DNA of 64,000 nt, taken from positions 186,001 through 250,000 of the forward strand of contig CAOLHI010001657.1 in assembly GCA_948474755.1 (NCBI GenBank), in the 5' to 3' direction. Both the position numbers and the translations under genes were made by a program. The notes under the pieces were generated by a model, which saw nothing but the letters and a program-made list of their open reading frames with translations, ran no database searches and was not told the DNA's origin. The first letter of the stretch is position 1. Every line of letters starts with the position of its first letter. Positions 14,301-23,151 of the stretch are shown piece after piece. This DNA comes from Ctenosaura bakeri. Its lineage: Eukaryota; Chordata; Lepidosauria; Squamata; Iguanidae.

Positions 14301-17300
14301 TTGTGGGTTTCACTTTTGCGGATTATTCACAGATTATTTGCTGTCACCTCTGCTGCCTCCTCCCTGTGCCATTTTTAATAGAAACTGCAAGCCTCATGAG
14401 ACTGTGAATGAGACTTGTAAGTCACTATAAAAAATGGTGTGCGGCAGCAGCGGAGGTGGCAGTAAGCCCCACCTGCCACTCATTTCACCCTTGTGAAGGA
14501 ACCCTGATACCTCAAAGGAATCCATGGTGGTTTGAATATGGTGATCATACTTTTTATGTGTGTTAAATATGGATTGGAAGGGCCTAGAGTTATTCATGTT
14601 TTTTCACTTTCACAGGATGCCCCTAACCCTAGCAAATGTGGAGGAGCAACTGTATCTCTAACACAGTCTTCTTCTTTTCCCACCGCCTTCAATTTTGCCA
14701 AGCATTATTGTTTCTTCTAATGGATCCTGTTATCTCATGATATGTCCAAAGTACAATAAGCTCTATTTGGTTATTTTGGCTTCCAGGGAGAGTTCAGGGT
14801 TGATTTGCTCAAGAACCCCATCTATTGGTCATTTTGGAAGTCCGTCACATCAGTGGAACCCTCTTCCAGCGCCACATTTCAAATGAGTTTATTCTCTTCC
14901 TATCAGGTTTCTTTACCCTCCAGTTTTCACAACCATGCATAGAAATAAAAAATCCTATAGCATGGATGATCTTTACTTGATTAAATGGTGCATCTTCATA
15001 CTTGAGGATCTTATCTAGTTCCTTCATAGCTTCTCTTCCAAAAGCTTTCTTTTGATTTCTTGACTAAAGTCTCCATTTTGATTGAGGAATCAGACATGGT
15101 ACAGAAAGTCTTTGATTATTTGGATGTCTTCATCATCCACTTTAAAACTGAGTAAATCATCTGTGACCATCATTTTTGTTTTCTTAATGTTAACAGTAAG
15201 CCTGCTTTCATACTTCCTTCCTTGACTCAATAGTCATTCCAAGTCTTTGCTATTTTCTGCTAGTAGTATGGTGTCATCTGCATATCTCAAATTACTGATG
15301 TTCCTTCCTCCGGTTTTCACACTTTATTCCTTTGAGTGAATCCTGATGTACATATGATGGAATCATTGTACAAGTTAAAGAGGTAGGGTGATAAAATGCA
15401 ACATTGTCTGACCCCCTTACCAGTTGGAAATCATTTTGTTTCTTCATATTGTGTCCTGGTGGTAACCTCATGTCCCGAACGTAGGTTATGCATCAGGAAA
15501 ATAAAATGTTGTGGCACAGTGATTACTTTAAAACCGTCCAGAACTTATCATGATCTACACAATCAAAGGCTTTGCTATAGACTATAAAGCACAGGTTCCA
15601 TTAACCAATGTATGTTTGCCATATGATCTAATGCCTCTCCCTTTTCTGAACCCAGTTTAAATATATGGCATTTCTTACCCCATATATGGTTAACATCTTT
15701 GTTGTAAAATTTTGAGCATCACTTTTCTTCCATGTGAGATGCAATGGTCCAGTGGCTACTTGAATTCTTTTTCTTTTTTGGGGGGTTTGGAATTTTAGCA
15801 TTTCTGATCTGTGGACCATTGTTAGCAATTTTTAGTTAGAACTTGAATAGATTTTGTCTCTGCAGATCAAAACAGCTCTACTGGTATGCTGTGTGTTGGT
15901 GATGGTTTACTGCTGAAAAGTACTTTGAAAGTGGCTTCCACTTCCATTTCTAAAACTGTGGGTCATTCAGCAAATGCCTTTTCCTCGAATGAATCTGTCA
16001 TCCTTTTAGCTCTTTTATGTAGTTCTTCAGTGTATTGCTTCTATCTGCTTTTAATTTTTTTTTCTTGCTCACACCATGTGTTCCCTTGTTGAATCTAGAG
16101 CATTCCCACTCCTCATTTGAATTTCCCTTTGATTTCTCAGACCTGGTGGAACAAGTCTCTTGTTCTACCTTTTTTCCTTCTCTCTCTTTGCATTGATTAA
16201 CAGTTCTCTTCATCCCTACTCACAAGTCTCTGAACAGTTCCATTCAAGATTCCAACTGTATTTTTGTTACTCCTTACTTTTGCTTTTAGACAATCCTTAA
16301 CTGTTTCAACGGTTTCATCCATCATTCATAGAGGCTTCTCTTTCTTTTTGGTTGCATATAATGTCTTTTTGCATTCTTCTCTGACAATGCTCCTGGTTTT
16401 TGTCTAGAGTTCTTCTAGCTTCAGGTCTAGTAAGATTCATAGCACAAATCTTTTTATTTTATACATAGCTTTTAAATTCTAGAGGGATATTCTTCATGTT
16501 GTGTTTTGTCACAATTGATTGATTTAGTGTAGTTTTTAGATTTTCTCTACTTTTTGATATTAGGAGGTCATGGTCTGTGCTACAACATGCTCCTAGTCTT
16601 GTTTCTGCAGAAAGAATAGAGCTTCTCCATCTTCTGCTTCTAAATATGTAATCTGATTTCTGTATTGGTCATCAGATTATACAGTAGACCCTCCGTATCT
16701 GCAGAGGTTCCATTCCAGGACCCACCATAAGTGGGAAAAATTGTGACTGCTCACATCTCATATTATTAAATAGTGGCAATGTGCCCATGAATGCTTCAGC
16801 ATGTCTATATACGTGTCACTGCCATTTTAGGTATAGGCTGTTATCCTCCACGATCACATAAATTTGCAGATCCAGAGATCACTTACATGGAGGTCCACTG
16901 TATACATCTGTACAGCTATCTGTTTGGTTGCCTGAAGAATGCATTTGCAGTAAACAAATGGTAGCCTCCCAAAATTTGATAAGTCACTGTTCTGCTTCAT
17001 TTCTTGATCCCAGGTCAAATTCTCCAGCAATCTTTGGTTCTGCTCTGTTTCCTACTTTTGCATTCCAGTGCTCTATGATTATCAACATGTCCTGTTTGGA
17101 TGTGTGATCAATTTCCACAGGACTCAAGGACAGAATCAATTTCTTCTTCTTCAGTCTCTGCAGTTAAGTGATAACTTCATCAAGGCATGATTCTCAAATA
17201 CAACTAAATCAAAATCAACAGATTAAAAAAATAACAGTGGTACCTTGTCATTGCTACCACTAGTCTTGCTGCACCCCAAGAGATACAGATGCCTGGCTGA

Positions 17301-20300
17301 TACACTTCCAAGGAGTTTGTTGTTGTTATTGTTGTAGTTATGTACTTTCAAATTGACTCCAATTTATGGCAACCATATTCTAGTTGTTTCTTGGGAAGAT
17401 TTGTTCACAGGTTTCCCACTCCCTTTCTCTTAGGCTGATAAAGAGTGACTTGCCCAAAATCACGCACTAGGTTTTCATGGCTAAGTGGGAATTCATACCT
17501 TGGTCTCCCAGATTCCTAGTCCAGTACTCAGACCACTACAACATGCAGGCTTTTCCAAGGAGTCTCACAGCAGCAAAAGGGAACTGATGGTAGGATACAT
17601 TAGTTTGGCAAGTCCTCTCCTCTAACCCAGCTGTCCTGTTGCACTGCTTACCAGTGCTGGTCTTATTAAATGGAGGAGGAGGTGCCTGAATGGGGTGGAG
17701 CTTTTGGAGGATTGGTCTGTGCTGTTTTCTGCTGCTGTAAACCCTACACGCCTATTTGCCCTGAGGTCCAAACTTGTAAAACCTAATCTTCAACTGCAGT
17801 TCCCAGAATGTCCCCTGCATGGGCACTGGCTGGGGGATTTGGAGATTTGTAGTCCTGCAAAGCAACTTGTCCAGTCTCTGGTTTTTGTAATCTTTTTGTT
17901 CCCAGTGTGATTTTCAGACTGAGCAAAATGTTGTTGTGTCACCTACATTTTAGACCAGAACCAAAGAATATCTCTATGAAGAGACATTCAAGGAATGGCT
18001 TTTGTCTCTGTTAGTGGTACAGTTCTGGTTTTAGCTGTCCAAAGGGGGGCAGAGAGAGGAGTTGTTTCTGCTTTGATGGTCTCTCATTTATTTGCGATCC
18101 ACACATTTGGGGAACATGGTTAGTGCCACCAAGTTTGTTCCCAAGAGCTAGCAAAAGGCAACTGAGTCAATATTGAAGGAGCATTGAGCCTCTGACACCA
18201 AAGGTAAAATTAACCATGCCACTAGGTGAAGAAAGAAGAACCGGAAATTATTAAAGCACCCAAAAATAGATCCAGTGCAGAGAGTTCCTTATTGTGATGT
18301 CTGAGGAAGTGGGGAAATTGGGACTGGCGTCCTTGTTTATTTTTTCAGCTGTTCCCAGGAAGTCCTAGTTCTAGTGCCAGATGGATATTATGTTTATGTA
18401 TGGATATTATGTTTATATATTTATACATTTATTAGAAGGATGGGAGGTAGTTGTCATAACAGATGAATATTTTTAGAGACAAAATCAACAGAGTGGCACA
18501 TGAAAGAGATATCTTTCCTCTCTGCTGTGCTGGGACACTTGCCAGATGGTTGTAATTGTGCTTCTAATATCTACCATCCATTTGGGTTGGTAGATATTAC
18601 TTCTGATGTAAACATTGATTTCTGCTGACTCATGCAACTGGTAAGAACTAACCTGAACCATCCAGTCTGTATAGCTGACTTCCCACAGCTGGGACTAAAC
18701 TATACACTGTGTTAACTATTATATAGCTTTTATTTTTGTTCTTGTGTATGTGTGGCTCCAGTCCAGATCACGACTGTTACATGCAGATGGGAGGCTGAAG
18801 CCTTCCTTGCACTGCTTGTTTTTATTTCAGAATTCTTACTCCCTTCCCTGGAAAACATATGGGGGGCGGGGAAGATGCATAAAAAAGACAATTTGTGTCA
18901 ATGGAGCAAGGTCTTTTCCCCACTATTTTTAGCCACTGAGGGGGAAAGGGATGTTTGAAATTAAAAAGAAAAATAACATCTGGGGAAGTATAAACCTCTC
19001 CACCCAGATGTGATGGTTCTAATTCAGATTGGGCTGTAAACATATACATGAGCAAACATTATCTCAATCCACATTCAGTATAGTATGTAGTTTAGTCTTC
19101 AGGATGGGAGTGAGTACCTATGAAGAAACTGGGGAAGAATTCCTGTAGTTACTTTTGTATGCTACAGTTCAGAGTCTGCAAAAAATTACTTTTTTGGCTA
19201 CAGCTTCCAGAATCCCTGAGCCAGTATGGTTGCTAGAGAAGGAAGAAACTGCCACAGTTTAGGTTGTAAGTTCCTTGGCATAGGCTACAGAAGTACCTCA
19301 CTTTCTTTAAATAGGCTGTTTTATAATGAGCTTTCATATTCTAATATTTTGTTACTCCTGTAAGCTGTCCAGAGAACATTTCTATTAGGAGGCTCATGCC
19401 CCACATTTGTAGAAGCCATTTCTGTTATAGCACTATCATTCCACTTTCAACTTCCTATGGGATCCTGAGGTTTGCAGTTTCGGAAGGGGCCAGCTGGGAG
19501 TCTTTGCATGGCAGTCTATGAAGGACTAAGCAGCAGTCAGGACAAGGCCAATGGAAACCATGACTGGCACAGTCTGGGCTTTGGGTGAATTGTTATGTGA
19601 TTGTAGTTAGTTGGTTGTTTGTTTGTATTAAAATGGTTGCTAACATCATTTTAAAGCAGGAAATGCTTAATCTCTTTTCCAAATACTGTTACCTGCCACA
19701 CTGAATTACAAAGATGTATGTAAATAAATACATTAATTAAGATGTACACTGAAGACACCGTAATGTTGTTAGATACCTTGTCTGTCTAGCCCAATACTAT
19801 TGCTTCTATTTTTGGAATAGTTCTTGAAGGATGAAGTAAAGGTCTTTCCAGGTTGGCTCCTTGAGAGCAAACACTGGAGATTCTAGGGATGCTATAAAAT
19901 GTATTATGCCCCCAAGGCATGATCCCTTGCTTTCAGTGTTATTATTGATTTTAAAGTCAATTTTTATTATTATATTTCTGTAAATTATTTATCTACTAAT
20001 ATATAAAAGTCAAAGTTTGTTTGTCTGTGTCAGGCAGGTGAAGACCACATATGATTGGCTGGCTGTGAAGATTCTATAGAATCCTGGGGTTTGCAGTTTA
20101 GGGAGGGGCCTTTAGAATTCTCAGCCAGAGAGCTCTTGGGCCTATTCAGTTGCTATGGAAATGAGGCCTGGCAGGAAGGAGGGCGACAGTGTATTTTCCT
20201 CAGGAACCCAACCTCTGTTAATAACTCTGAATACAGATTGGATTGGGGAATATGGAGAAAAGTGACAGGCACTGGACAAGACAGTTTGGGGAATTAAACA

Positions 20301-23151
20301 CAGGATCTCAAATCTTTCTAACAAGTATTGCCTATGAGAAAATAAAATCCCAGGCAATGCCAGGTATATATACTAGTCTAATATATAAAAGTCAAAGTTT
20401 GTCTGTGTCAGGTGAAGACCTCATATGAGTGGTTGCCTAAGAAGATTCTGTGGAATCCTGGGGTTTGCAGTTTAGGGAGGGGCTTTTAGAATTCTCAGCC
20501 AAAGAATAGGCCAGTTGCTATGGAGATGAGACCTAGCAGCAAGGAGATGTTACTGCGGTCCAGGCCTACTCGGAGATAGCACCCGATATCACTTTGATAT
20601 CAAATAATTTGGCTTTCCTCTGCCACCCCGCTCCACGTGTTTGCAAGGCCTCCAGACAAGCACATAAACAGGCATGGCTGATAATTGCTGAACATTCCAT
20701 TCTCCACCTAGGCAGGCCAGACAGAGCCAGTTCGTCGCTTCAGGGACCTCTCTGGCAAACACCTCATTGCATATGGGCGATACTAACAAAGGCTCCCTGC
20801 CCCGAGCAAGTAGCCTCACAAAGCTGTACTAAGCGCTCCGCATCTGCATACTGGCTACACTATTGTTAATTCAGCTCTAAGCCAATCATGCTAAACTCTG
20901 ACCTTTCCAAGGCTTTGTCCTGCTCCTAAAACACGTTGTTCTCACTGAGTAAGGTATGGCTTGCAGTCAGAATTCACCCTATAAAAACCCCTGATTCCGA
21001 GACCTTCCTTGGATCGCTCCCGAGTTCCATCCAGTCTTGCTGGCACTCTGCTTGGTGAGCTCCCCTCAGTTAAACGCGCTGAGCTTCTTCTTCGCACCCC
21101 AACTTCGCTCTCAAGGTCCAGGACTATGAGACAGGTGTCATATCACCCATTTCCCCCTAAAAATCCCTATATCAAGTCAATCTCTGATTCTCTAGTTAGC
21201 TGTGTGACTGTGGTGTCTTTAATATTTGTCTGTACTTAATAAACACCATTTTATTACTTTAAACCGTCTGACTGCTTGACTGACCTGACCCTGTAGATGC
21301 TGGGTTGCAAGATCCTGCTAAATTACCCTGCCTCTCGCTAGCTTTAGTGAGTGCTCCAGCTAATTTTCCCCAAAGTTGTGTTGTTGTTTGGTTATATAGG
21401 TGTCCCTCCTGGGACCCTCAGAGATCAGGGTAACAGAGAAAGACAGTGTATTCTCTCAGAAACCCAACCTCTATATGTTAATAAGTCTGAATACAGATTG
21501 GATTGGGGAATATGGGGAAAAGTTACAGGTATTGAACAAGACAGTTTGGGGAATTAGAGACACAGGATCTCAAATCTTTCTAACAAGTATTACCTATGAG
21601 AAAATAAAATCCCAGGCAATGCAGGGTATATACACCAGTAATTTATAATTATGGGAGGAGGTGGGGGGATGTTCAATTCAGCCTGTCTGTTTGTATCTCA
21701 TGTACCTTCTTTGTTCTTTCTGAGACACACCCACACACACTTGAGGGATGGGCTTGTTTTTCAGAGATGTTTGATCAGTTTCCTTTGAATTGATACCTCA
21801 AGCATCACTGTGATGTTGGGGTTAGACTACTTAATGGAACCTGGGAAATCCATTTCCAAGTCTTCCATGAGTCATGAAACTCATTGTGTGAATTTAGGCC
21901 AGTTAATCTTTTTCAAACTGATTTGTCTCAACGGGTTGTTGTGAGGGCTTAGGGAGAAGCAAACCATATATACAGTGTGCCCTTTGTATATGTAGGGCTT
22001 CCCTTTCAGGGACCCTTTCATAAAACAAAAAATATGAATGCTCAATCTCATTATAATCAATGGGTGCAATGTATGCTCACCTGTGCTGTTGCAGGTGTGC
22101 ATCTGGCACATCCATTGACAATAATTGGATAGGAGGCTTCATTGGACCTTGCATTCATGTGTGCTGAGGCCACGTCAGCAGAGGACACACTATACTGTCT
22201 TTGGGCTCATTGGAAGAAAGGTGGGATACAAATATTACACACACAAATAAATGCATGCTAACTGCTGTGTGATAGGAAAGTGTTTTTATTCTGTTTCATG
22301 CTCCTTTTCACTCAGAGCTTGACTGTCACAATCTGTAATAATTAGGATCCACTATTGTGACCATTGTCTCATTTTTACATTTCCCAGGATCACTAAGAAG
22401 CATCTCTATTTTGACCCTGTTTGTCCTGATAATATAGAGGAGTTAAAGATCACTGGAGTGTGCTACTTAGGAAGCAAGCTGAATTTCACTTTCACCAAAA
22501 AACTGATCACCATCAAAATGACAAAGTCCTCATCTATGCTGGAGGCTGTGTTGCCAAGAGAAGGCATATGTTATACCCTAACTGAAGGTACAGCATCTAC
22601 ACCATTTGTGATACTGTCCACATTCCAAGTTGATGACCTCTGCCACAGAGAGATCCACTTCTGCTTAAGAATCCTATAGGAAAAGTTAGCCAGTTAGGAT
22701 TAGAACTGGACTCATCATAGCCTCAGGTAGCACATGCTTGCTGAAGCTGACACTGGGCCTATCTGGAGTCTGCACAGTCAGCCACCATTGTCTGTTCCCT
22801 GTGGCAGAAACTAGTTAGATGGCTCAGCCTGGAGATATGTTTTGGTATCACTGAAGGAAAAATGGCTTGGCAGATACCTAGCTGGATGTACTGTGTAGCT
22901 AACTGTAACTTTAAAGCAGTTACAGAGAGGGGGTGTGGGCAGCCCTTGGTTGCTGAGATCTTGTTGGATATAACCCCCATGAGATCTTGTTCTGGTAGCC
23001 CAAATATAAAAGACAAGAATAATAAAAATCGTAGAAAAAATTACTAGTATGAATGACCACTGATAACATTTGATCTGCCTTTCTTTTCTTTTCAGAAGAA
23101 AGTGTCTCCTTCCCAGTAGCTGATGGCTGGATCCAGAAAAGGACCTCTTGA
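718..23151 (+). CDS. PGGHG: PGGHG (ATHL1): protein-glucosylgalactosylhydroxylysine glucosidase, 13 coding exons (gene-level entry)
   Basis: This GH65-family enzyme removes glucose from the glucosyl-galactosyl-hydroxylysine units of collagen. Joining 13 exons (718-958, 2104-2314, 3977-4415, 6527-6646, 8239-8370, 8746-8857, 9477-9549, 12346-12482, 13041-13174, 13325-13420, 13577-13674, 22388-22587, 23096-23151) gives 2049 nt, or 682 residues plus stop. Every junction has GT/AG and keeps frame. The three carboxylates reported as catalytic in the human enzyme (D301, E430, E574) correspond to D296 (FWDQ), E425 (PPDEYH) and E569 ([10 protein letters not shown]), so the enzyme looks competent. The start is the ATG at 718, inside an exon that begins at 685 after an AG, because the following residues (MEDPTVF, then [19 protein letters not shown]) match the family start. 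The C-terminus is roughly 50 residues shorter than the human protein as I recall it. Upstream non-coding exons and the promoter are not recognised. Confidence 0.95.
959..2103. other. PGGHG intron 1, no recognised feature
   Basis: Unique-looking AT-rich intron sequence; no family of repeats recognised by eye. Confidence 0.5.
2104..2314 (+). CDS. PGGHG: PGGHG coding exon 2 (residues 81-151)
   Basis: The acceptor is ctttag and the donor gtgagt. It completes the split codon 81 (Gly), leaves two bases of codon 151, and encodes the family segment from GTYTHTIQ to [14 protein letters not shown]. Confidence 0.93.
2315..3976. other. PGGHG intron 2 with short repeat remnants
   Basis: It holds a short MITE-like remnant around 3018-3092 (aactgtaactcccaacattc and an inverted gggagttgcaa), a fragment with tttattaatatcccacctttt near 3180-3205, a G-run at 3300-3308 and a T-run near 3597-3610. 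Confidence 0.5.
3977..4415 (+). CDS. PGGHG: PGGHG coding exon 3 (residues 151-297, catalytic D296)
   Basis: This is the largest exon. It has a ctccctcag acceptor and a gtgagc donor after a complete CAG codon. It runs from YLYGKTL through [17 protein letters not shown] and [22 protein letters not shown]. The Asp of the terminal FWDQ aligns with human D301. Confidence 0.95.
5095..5336 (+). repeat. tRNA-derived SINE with BovB-like tail (Sauria-SINE type) ending in (CAA)n
   Basis: The A-box-like region tgatgtagtggtttaa opens the element. A MIR-like middle (gggcaagtcacaacctctca) follows, then a tail (aagctggaaatgatttgaag gcacacaac) and about eleven CAA units. The same layout recurs seven more times in this window. 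The tail resembles the 3' end of BovB LINEs, the usual partner of Sauria SINEs. Confidence 0.8.
6105..6250. repeat. Palindromic MITE remnant with cctcaaccaa termini
   Basis: Ends tttcctcaaccaa and tggttgaggaa are inverted, with a tgactacagttctc-like middle. It belongs to a dispersed family also seen near 35680-35800 and 39195-39320. The superfamily is not certain; hAT-like is my guess. Confidence 0.5.
6527..6646 (+). CDS. PGGHG: PGGHG coding exon 4 (residues 298-337)
   Basis: Exactly 40 codons lie between an actcag acceptor and a gtagag donor. It encodes [16 protein letters not shown], then [20 protein letters not shown], the glycosidase (alpha/alpha) barrel segment typical of GH65. Confidence 0.93.
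7758..7945 (-). repeat. Sauria-type tRNA-derived SINE
   Basis: In reverse orientation it reads from gagagccagcatggtgtagt, past a B-box-like ggtttgattccc, to a tail with gaaattatttgaaggcacac. It lies within PGGHG intron 4. Confidence 0.75.
8239..8370 (+). CDS. PGGHG: PGGHG coding exon 5 (residues 338-381)
   Basis: Exactly 44 codons lie between a ggcag acceptor and a gtaatg donor. It encodes [19 protein letters not shown], followed by [18 protein letters not shown], matching the barrel core of the family. Confidence 0.93.
8746..8857 (+). CDS. PGGHG: PGGHG coding exon 6 (residues 382-419)
   Basis: The acceptor is ttctag and the donor gtaaat. It encodes [20 protein letters not shown] and [17 protein letters not shown], and leaves one base of the Gly codon completed by the next exon. 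Confidence 0.93.
9477..9549 (+). CDS. PGGHG: PGGHG coding exon 7 (residues 419-443, catalytic E425)
   Basis: A short 73-nt exon lies between cctag and gtaaga. It encodes [20 protein letters not shown]. The Glu of PDEYH aligns with human E430. It is too short to stand out as an open frame on its own; it is supported by phase and protein match. Confidence 0.92.
9550..10689. other. PGGHG intron 7, left part
   Basis: Mostly unrecognised AT-rich sequence. A MITE-like remnant with gcaacccttcagatgttgtt and gatgggagttacagtcc lies at about 10098-10205. Confidence 0.45.
10690..12195 (+). mobile_element. 5'-truncated, decayed L1-type LINE (ORF2 C-terminus and 3' UTR)
   Basis: Conceptual reading between stops and frameshifts shows the L1 ORF2 C-terminal pattern: [20 protein letters not shown], then NDRCWKY and a KGTVHHIWWKC segment near 11450-11595. 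No reverse-transcriptase core remains. The fragment ends near an AATAAA at about 12177-12182 and stops about 150 bp before PGGHG exon 8. Confidence 0.7.
12346..12482 (+). CDS. PGGHG: PGGHG coding exon 8 (residues 443-489)
   Basis: The acceptor is cttttccag and the donor gtgagt. It completes a Ser codon, then encodes [19 protein letters not shown] and [13 protein letters not shown]. It lies about 150 bp downstream of the L1 remnant that fills the preceding intron. Confidence 0.93.
13041..13174 (+). CDS. PGGHG: PGGHG coding exon 9 (residues 489-533)
   Basis: The acceptor is ctttttag and the donor gtaaag. It encodes [16 protein letters not shown] and [17 protein letters not shown], strongly conserved family motifs. 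Confidence 0.94.
13325..13420 (+). CDS. PGGHG: PGGHG coding exon 10 (residues 534-565)
   Basis: Exactly 32 codons lie between an acttcag acceptor and a gtcagg donor. It encodes [17 protein letters not shown] and ends with NITEPFK. Confidence 0.93.
13577..13674 (+). CDS. PGGHG: PGGHG coding exon 11 (residues 566-598, catalytic E569)
   Basis: The acceptor is cttcag and the donor gtatga. It encodes [20 protein letters not shown] and [13 protein letters not shown]569 in WVEN aligns with human E574. It is followed by the largest intron of the gene (8.7 kb). Confidence 0.94.
14284..14652. mobile_element. Tigger/pogo-like MITE with TA duplications
   Basis: It starts cagtcagccctccaca and ends tgtggaggagcaactg, imperfect inverted termini, with TA on both sides (14282-14283, 14653-14654). 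It is inserted into the LINE remnant. Confidence 0.65.
16682..16900. mobile_element. Tigger/pogo-like MITE with TA duplications
   Basis: Ends cagtagaccctccgtat and acatggaggtccactg are inverted, and TA flanks both sides. The start resembles the known Tigger/MER2-type terminus. It is nested in the LINE remnant. Confidence 0.7.
17317..17550 (-). repeat. Sauria-type tRNA-derived SINE
   Basis: Reverse-orientation SINE. A (CAA)n tail lies at the left end, the BovB-like tail (caaattgactccaatttatg on +) is next, and the tRNA-like head is at the right end near ccactacaacatgcagg. Confidence 0.7.
17551..19991. other. PGGHG intron 11, middle part
   Basis: Mostly unassigned. A partial hairpin MITE lies at about 19415-19500 (tatagcactatcattccact, ggtttgcagtttcgg). 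An isolated tacagcttccagaatccctg remnant lies near 19199-19218. Confidence 0.45.
19992..20376 (+). mobile_element. Helitron-like element, copy 1 of a tandem pair
   Basis: It begins TCTACTAATATATAAAAG after a host A. It ends with a small GC-rich hairpin (ccaggcaatgccagg), a short AT spacer and CTAG. The start TC, hairpin and CTAG end fit non-autonomous Helitrons. No Rep/helicase coding is present, so it would depend on a partner. A middle piece (aatcctggggtttgcagttt) is shared with the hairpin MITEs of this window. Confidence 0.75.
20377..21638 (+). mobile_element. Helitron-like element, copy 2, split by a solo LTR
   Basis: It starts TCTAATATATAAAAGTC immediately after the CTAG of copy 1, with no base between. 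It ends with the hairpin cccaggcaatgcaggg and CCAG in place of CTAG. Without the LTR and its duplication it is 370 bp, against 385 bp for copy 1, and the two are easily aligned along their length. Confidence 0.75.
20548..21435 (+). mobile_element. Solo LTR of an endogenous retrovirus-like element (888 bp)
   Basis: The LTR starts TGTTAC and ends GTAACA, a perfect six-base inverted terminus, and is flanked by GAGA on both sides (20544-20547 and 21436-21439). A TATA-box sequence (ctataaaaacc, about 20980) and an AATAAA (21238-21243) lie in the order and spacing of U3-R-U5. No internal viral coding is present, so it is a recombination remnant. A 4-bp duplication is common for gamma-type elements, but the class is not proven. 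Confidence 0.8.
21973..22192. mobile_element. Tigger/pogo-like MITE
   Basis: It starts cagtgtgccctttgtatatg, ends with the inverted gaggacacacta and is flanked by TA on both sides. It lies about 195 bp before PGGHG exon 12. Confidence 0.6.
22388..22587 (+). CDS. PGGHG: PGGHG coding exon 12 (residues 598-665)
   Basis: The acceptor is tttcccag and the donor gtacag. It completes an Arg codon and encodes [19 protein letters not shown] and [19 protein letters not shown], the C-terminal beta domain of GH65-type enzymes. Confidence 0.93.
23096..23151 (+). CDS. PGGHG: PGGHG last coding exon (residues 665-682 and stop)
   Basis: A cttttcttttcag acceptor is followed by [18 protein letters not shown] and a TGA. 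The phase (two bases completing Glu) fits the preceding exon. The human protein continues further, so this end is short; a downstream alternative exon cannot be excluded. Confidence 0.85.

Larger units (their letters stand above)
14140..17165 (-). mobile_element. Decayed non-LTR retrotransposon, BovB/RTE- or Vingi-type, interrupted by two MITEs
   Basis: Read on the minus strand, a reverse-transcriptase YADDT-like motif is encoded around 15262-15291 (atgcagatgacacc). A typical C-terminal stretch follows near 14880-15000 ([31 protein letters not shown]), and further on KITK and YFGHIM at about 14720-14800. Many stops and shifts show it is dead. Tigger-like MITEs at 14284-14652 and 16682-16900 are nested in it. 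I cannot separate BovB from Vingi by eye. Confidence 0.7.
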
